Positions 4,985 through 6,745 of a stretch of 6,745 nucleotides of DNA are shown here, piece by piece. The DNA is taken from assembly GCA_937891805.1 (NCBI GenBank), contig CALATK010000244.1, positions 1 through 6,745 of the forward strand, in the 5' to 3' direction. Source of the DNA: an uncultured Fibrobacter sp. GTDB lineage: Bacteria > Fibrobacterota > Fibrobacteria > Fibrobacterales > Fibrobacteraceae. Made by a program: the position numbers and the translations under genes. A model generated the notes under the pieces. The model searched no databases. It saw only the letters and a list, made by a program, of their open reading frames with translations, and was not told the origin of the DNA. Position 1 is the stretch's first letter. Every line of letters starts with the position of its first letter.

Positions 4985-5029
4985 GGGGTTAGGTTTTAGG
5001 GGTTAGGGGTTAGGATTTAGGGGGGGGGG
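4985..5029. repeat. Five heptamers of GGGGTTA type plus a G10 run
   Basis: The plus strand reads as consecutive heptamers GGGGTTA, GGTTTTA, GGGGTTA, GGGGTTA and GGATTTA (4985-5019), followed by ten G (5020-5029). Four or more G-tracts within 45 bases could form a G-quadruplex on the plus strand, which is the template strand for the minus-strand genes. The tract lies between rsmD and the coaD promoter. Both the heptamers and the G10 run are prone to slippage. Confidence 0.85.
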
Positions 5030-5050
5030 AGCGTTGTGAGGATGACGTTC

Positions 5051-5599
5051 CTACGACCTACAAATCACCAACGAGGATTCCCCATAGCGGCGGACCTGAA
5101 CCAGTCCAGCGTCGGAGGCCTCTTTGACCCATGCAGGCAGATTTCGACTGGGCGCTTCGAACACGGCCACACCATTAGGATTCAGCCACTGCCAGAAAGA
5201 GCGCAAGTCCGGATATTCCATATCCTTGAATGGCGGATCTGCATATATCAAATCAAAGCCGCCTTCGGCACACAGTTCCTCTTTTTCCAGGGCCAAGGCA
5301 TTCTTTTCGTACAAAGTAAGTTCCTTTTCCAGGGACAATGCCTTGTACCCCTGCAGCAAAAGATGCGCTTGGGAATGAACCATTTCCACAGCCACCACAT
5401 GGGCCGCTCCGCGGCTCAAGGCCTCAATTCCCATAATGCCCGAACCGGCAAACAGGTCCAGCATGCGGAATCCATCAATGCTTTGCAAAATGTTAAAAAG
5501 AGCCTCACGGGTCCTCGAACCCGTTGGCCTAGTTTTCATGCTGGGAGGAGAAGGGACCATCCGTCCACGAAGGTCCCCACCCGTAATGCGAATAGGCAT
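5051..5599 (-). CDS. rsmD: 16S rRNA (guanine(966)-N(2))-methyltransferase
   Basis: RsmD methylates N2 of G966 in 16S rRNA during assembly of the small ribosomal subunit, using S-adenosylmethionine. The 182 residues match the usual length. The family motif RPTGSRTREALFNIL is at 24-38, the SAM-binding loop LDLFAGSG is at 47-54, an acidic residue that would hold the SAM ribose is Glu72, and the catalytic DPPF motif is at 121-124. The C-terminal RYGESSLVI strand is also typical. The start ATG directly follows the TAA of the upstream ClC-fusion gene (TAAATG) with no good Shine-Dalgarno sequence, so it is probably translated by coupling. The gene is followed by coaD after 85 bases, as in many bacteria. 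Confidence 0.96.
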   Translation of the reverse strand: MPIRITGGDLRGRMVPSPPSMKTRPTGSRTREALFNILQSIDGFRMLDLFAGSGIMGIEALSRGAAHVVAVEMVHSQAHLLLQGYKALSLEKELTLYEKNALALEKEELCAEGGFDLIYADPPFKDMEYPDLRSFWQWLNPNGVAVFEAPSRNLPAWVKEASDAGLVQVRRYGESSLVICRS

Positions 5600-6745
5600 T
5601 TAAGGAACCACGAACATCACGAACTGCATTGAGCTCTGGATGTCACGCTTGGCAAAAATCATTTCCATCTTCGTGACGCCTACACGAACTGGAGATTCCA
5701 GCAGGGCAGAAGCAAAATTCTGCAGTTCCGGAAAATCCGAATTGGCAGACACCGTGTAAGAGTAGCGTTTGTACACGCCAAAATCCTCTACGGCAGGCTT
5801 TTCGAGCCCCTTGAAATTCAGTTTGGCATTGGTTGCAAGAGCCTTCAACGCCTTGAGTTCTTCTGCAACTTCGGCCGTCTTCACAAAGTTCTTAACAGCT
5901 GCCAAGTTCGGCGAGGAAACATTAAACAAGCCAAAAGCGGTAATGTCCGTAGCTGGAGCATTTTCCGGCAGCGGATGATACCGGCGGATCACATTCTGCC
6001 GCACCGAGAGGCGGCGCAGCATGGATTGATCCCGGTCATCACTTATCAAACCGGATTCGCCGAGGGCTTTGCGGTAGATGGAGTGGGCCTCAAAGTGGCG
6101 TGCCGCCGCCCATGATACCGCTGAAACGATCATCAACGGCACCAGCAGAATATAGCTGCCGGTAACTTCCGCGATCAGAAAGACCCCGGTCAACGGTGCT
6201 CGCAGAACGGCACTGAATACTCCGCACATGCCGATAACGACAAAGTTTGCTTCCTGCAGCGAAGCCAGTCCGGATAAATTTACCAGTCTGGCAAAGGCAA
6301 ACCCGGTAAATGCTCCAATGAACATCGTGGGAGCGAAAATTCCACCGTCACCGCCGCACTCTACAGTGAGAACCGAGGCGGCGGCTTTTATAAATATTGC
6401 AGCAAAAATGACCAGCACTGCCACCATCGGAAAGGGCAGGTGTCCCAGAAAAGGCGATCCGGCAGCAACTTTATCCATCTCTCCGGAAAATAATCCCATC
6501 ACAAATGAATACCCCTGTCCCCTCAATACCGGGAAAAATGCCAGCAGTACGCACAAAGTCATGCCGCCGGCAAAAACTCTGCGATGGGGAGAGGCTATTT
6601 TTCGCTTGATAAATGCAGTCAACCCGTAAACCAGACGGATAACGAAAACTCCGATCACCGCACAGAATAATCCGCAGAAAAAGTAAAACGGGACCGCACT
6701 GTTTTCCCATGGTACCGGAATTGCCGGCAGTGCCAGCTCGTGATG
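5600..6745 (-). CDS. ClC-family chloride channel/antiporter, 5'-truncated by window, with an unusual non-CBS C-terminal domain
   Basis: The frame is open to the right edge, so the first part of the gene lies outside the window; 381 residues are visible. Residues 1-235 or so are the second half of a ClC membrane core. The GGIFAP version of the GXFXP chloride-binding motif is at 134-139. A GMCGVFSAVLRAPLTG helix pair is at about 172-187. A SIY tyrosine at 224 corresponds to the central ion-coordinating tyrosine of the family. The linker up to about residue 270 (LISDDRD...HPLPENAPATDITAF) looks like the usual approach to CBS domains, but these do not follow. Instead about 110 residues end the protein, with an SYTVSANSDFPELQNFASAL segment and a VTKMEMIF strand that recall the C-terminal ferredoxin-like domain of PilO/GspM pilus and secretion proteins. 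A GTG at 6658 is not the real start. The gene abuts rsmD. The fusion may be real, a deletion scar, or an assembly join. Confidence 0.8.
   Translation of the reverse strand, partial: HHELALPAIPVPWENSAVPFYFFCGLFCAVIGVFVIRLVYGLTAFIKRKIASPHRRVFAGGMTLCVLLAFFPVLRGQGYSFVMGLFSGEMDKVAAGSPFLGHLPFPMVAVLVIFAAIFIKAAASVLTVECGGDGGIFAPTMFIGAFTGFAFARLVNLSGLASLQEANFVVIGMCGVFSAVLRAPLTGVFLIAEVTGSYILLVPLMIVSAVSWAAARHFEAHSIYRKALGESGLISDDRDQSMLRRLSVRQNVIRRYHPLPENAPATDITAFGLFNVSSPNLAAVKNFVKTAEVAEELKALKALATNAKLNFKGLEKPAVEDFGVYKRYSYTVSANSDFPELQNFASALLESPVRVGVTKMEMIFAKRDIQSSMQFVMFVVP

Noticed and set aside
5036..5632. Plus-strand open frame of 198 codons
   Set aside because: It is antisense to rsmD, which has all its family motifs in the minus-strand frame.
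6471..6710. Minus-strand frame of 79 codons in the ClC region
   Set aside because: It is in another frame over the ClC core, which is continuous and carries family motifs.

Overview
The window looks like a chromosomal stretch from a bacterium of the Fibrobacterota/Bacteroidota (FCB) side of the tree, with Fibrobacter-like as my best guess. Reasons: the rhomboid protease has a long hydrophilic C-terminal tail ending in a short helical motif that I associate with that group; tRNA-Pro has no encoded CCA; and the likely -10 boxes upstream of tRNA-Pro and coaD are of the TATNTTT type. The assignment is an inference from style, not from a marker gene.

Layout. Bases 1-224 (+) hold the 3' end of an Smr-domain gene, cut by the window edge. 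Bases 225-783 are non-coding and centred on one intact tRNA-Pro(CGG) at 471-544 with a strong terminator. This tRNA is flanked on both sides by debris of itself. Upstream is a nearly identical but broken tRNA-Pro 5' portion (244-301), interrupted in the T loop by a roughly 100-base hairpin-rich element. Downstream (581-741) is a second, differently sequenced copy of that element, bounded by an inverted and a direct copy of the tRNA 3' arm. The two copies share hairpin layout and short motifs but not stem sequences. This is the most unusual part of the window. A REP-like palindrome (758-777) closes the region.

From 784 to the right edge all genes are on the minus strand. In transcription order they are: a ClC-type chloride channel/antiporter cut by the window edge, whose C-terminus is not a CBS domain but a segment resembling the PilO/GspM periplasmic fold; rsmD (16S rRNA m2G966 methyltransferase) starting directly after its stop; an 85-base gap with a heptameric GGGGTTA-type repeat plus a G10 run; then coaD, a rhomboid protease gene, a PfkB/adenosine-kinase-like gene, a thioredoxin-reductase-like flavoprotein gene and a radical SAM gene. 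The last five are tightly packed (gaps 2, -1, 17 and about 30 bases), so they probably form one operon starting at a promoter that touches the coaD start codon.

How they fit together: rsmD-coaD is a common housekeeping pair (ribosome modification and coenzyme A synthesis). The following genes (membrane proteolysis, nucleoside/sugar phosphorylation, redox, radical SAM) do not form an obvious single pathway. The most notable items are the tRNA-associated hairpin element, the ClC-tail chimera, the flavoprotein that lacks the usual NADPH-phosphate-binding arginines, and the telomere-like G-rich repeat in front of coaD.
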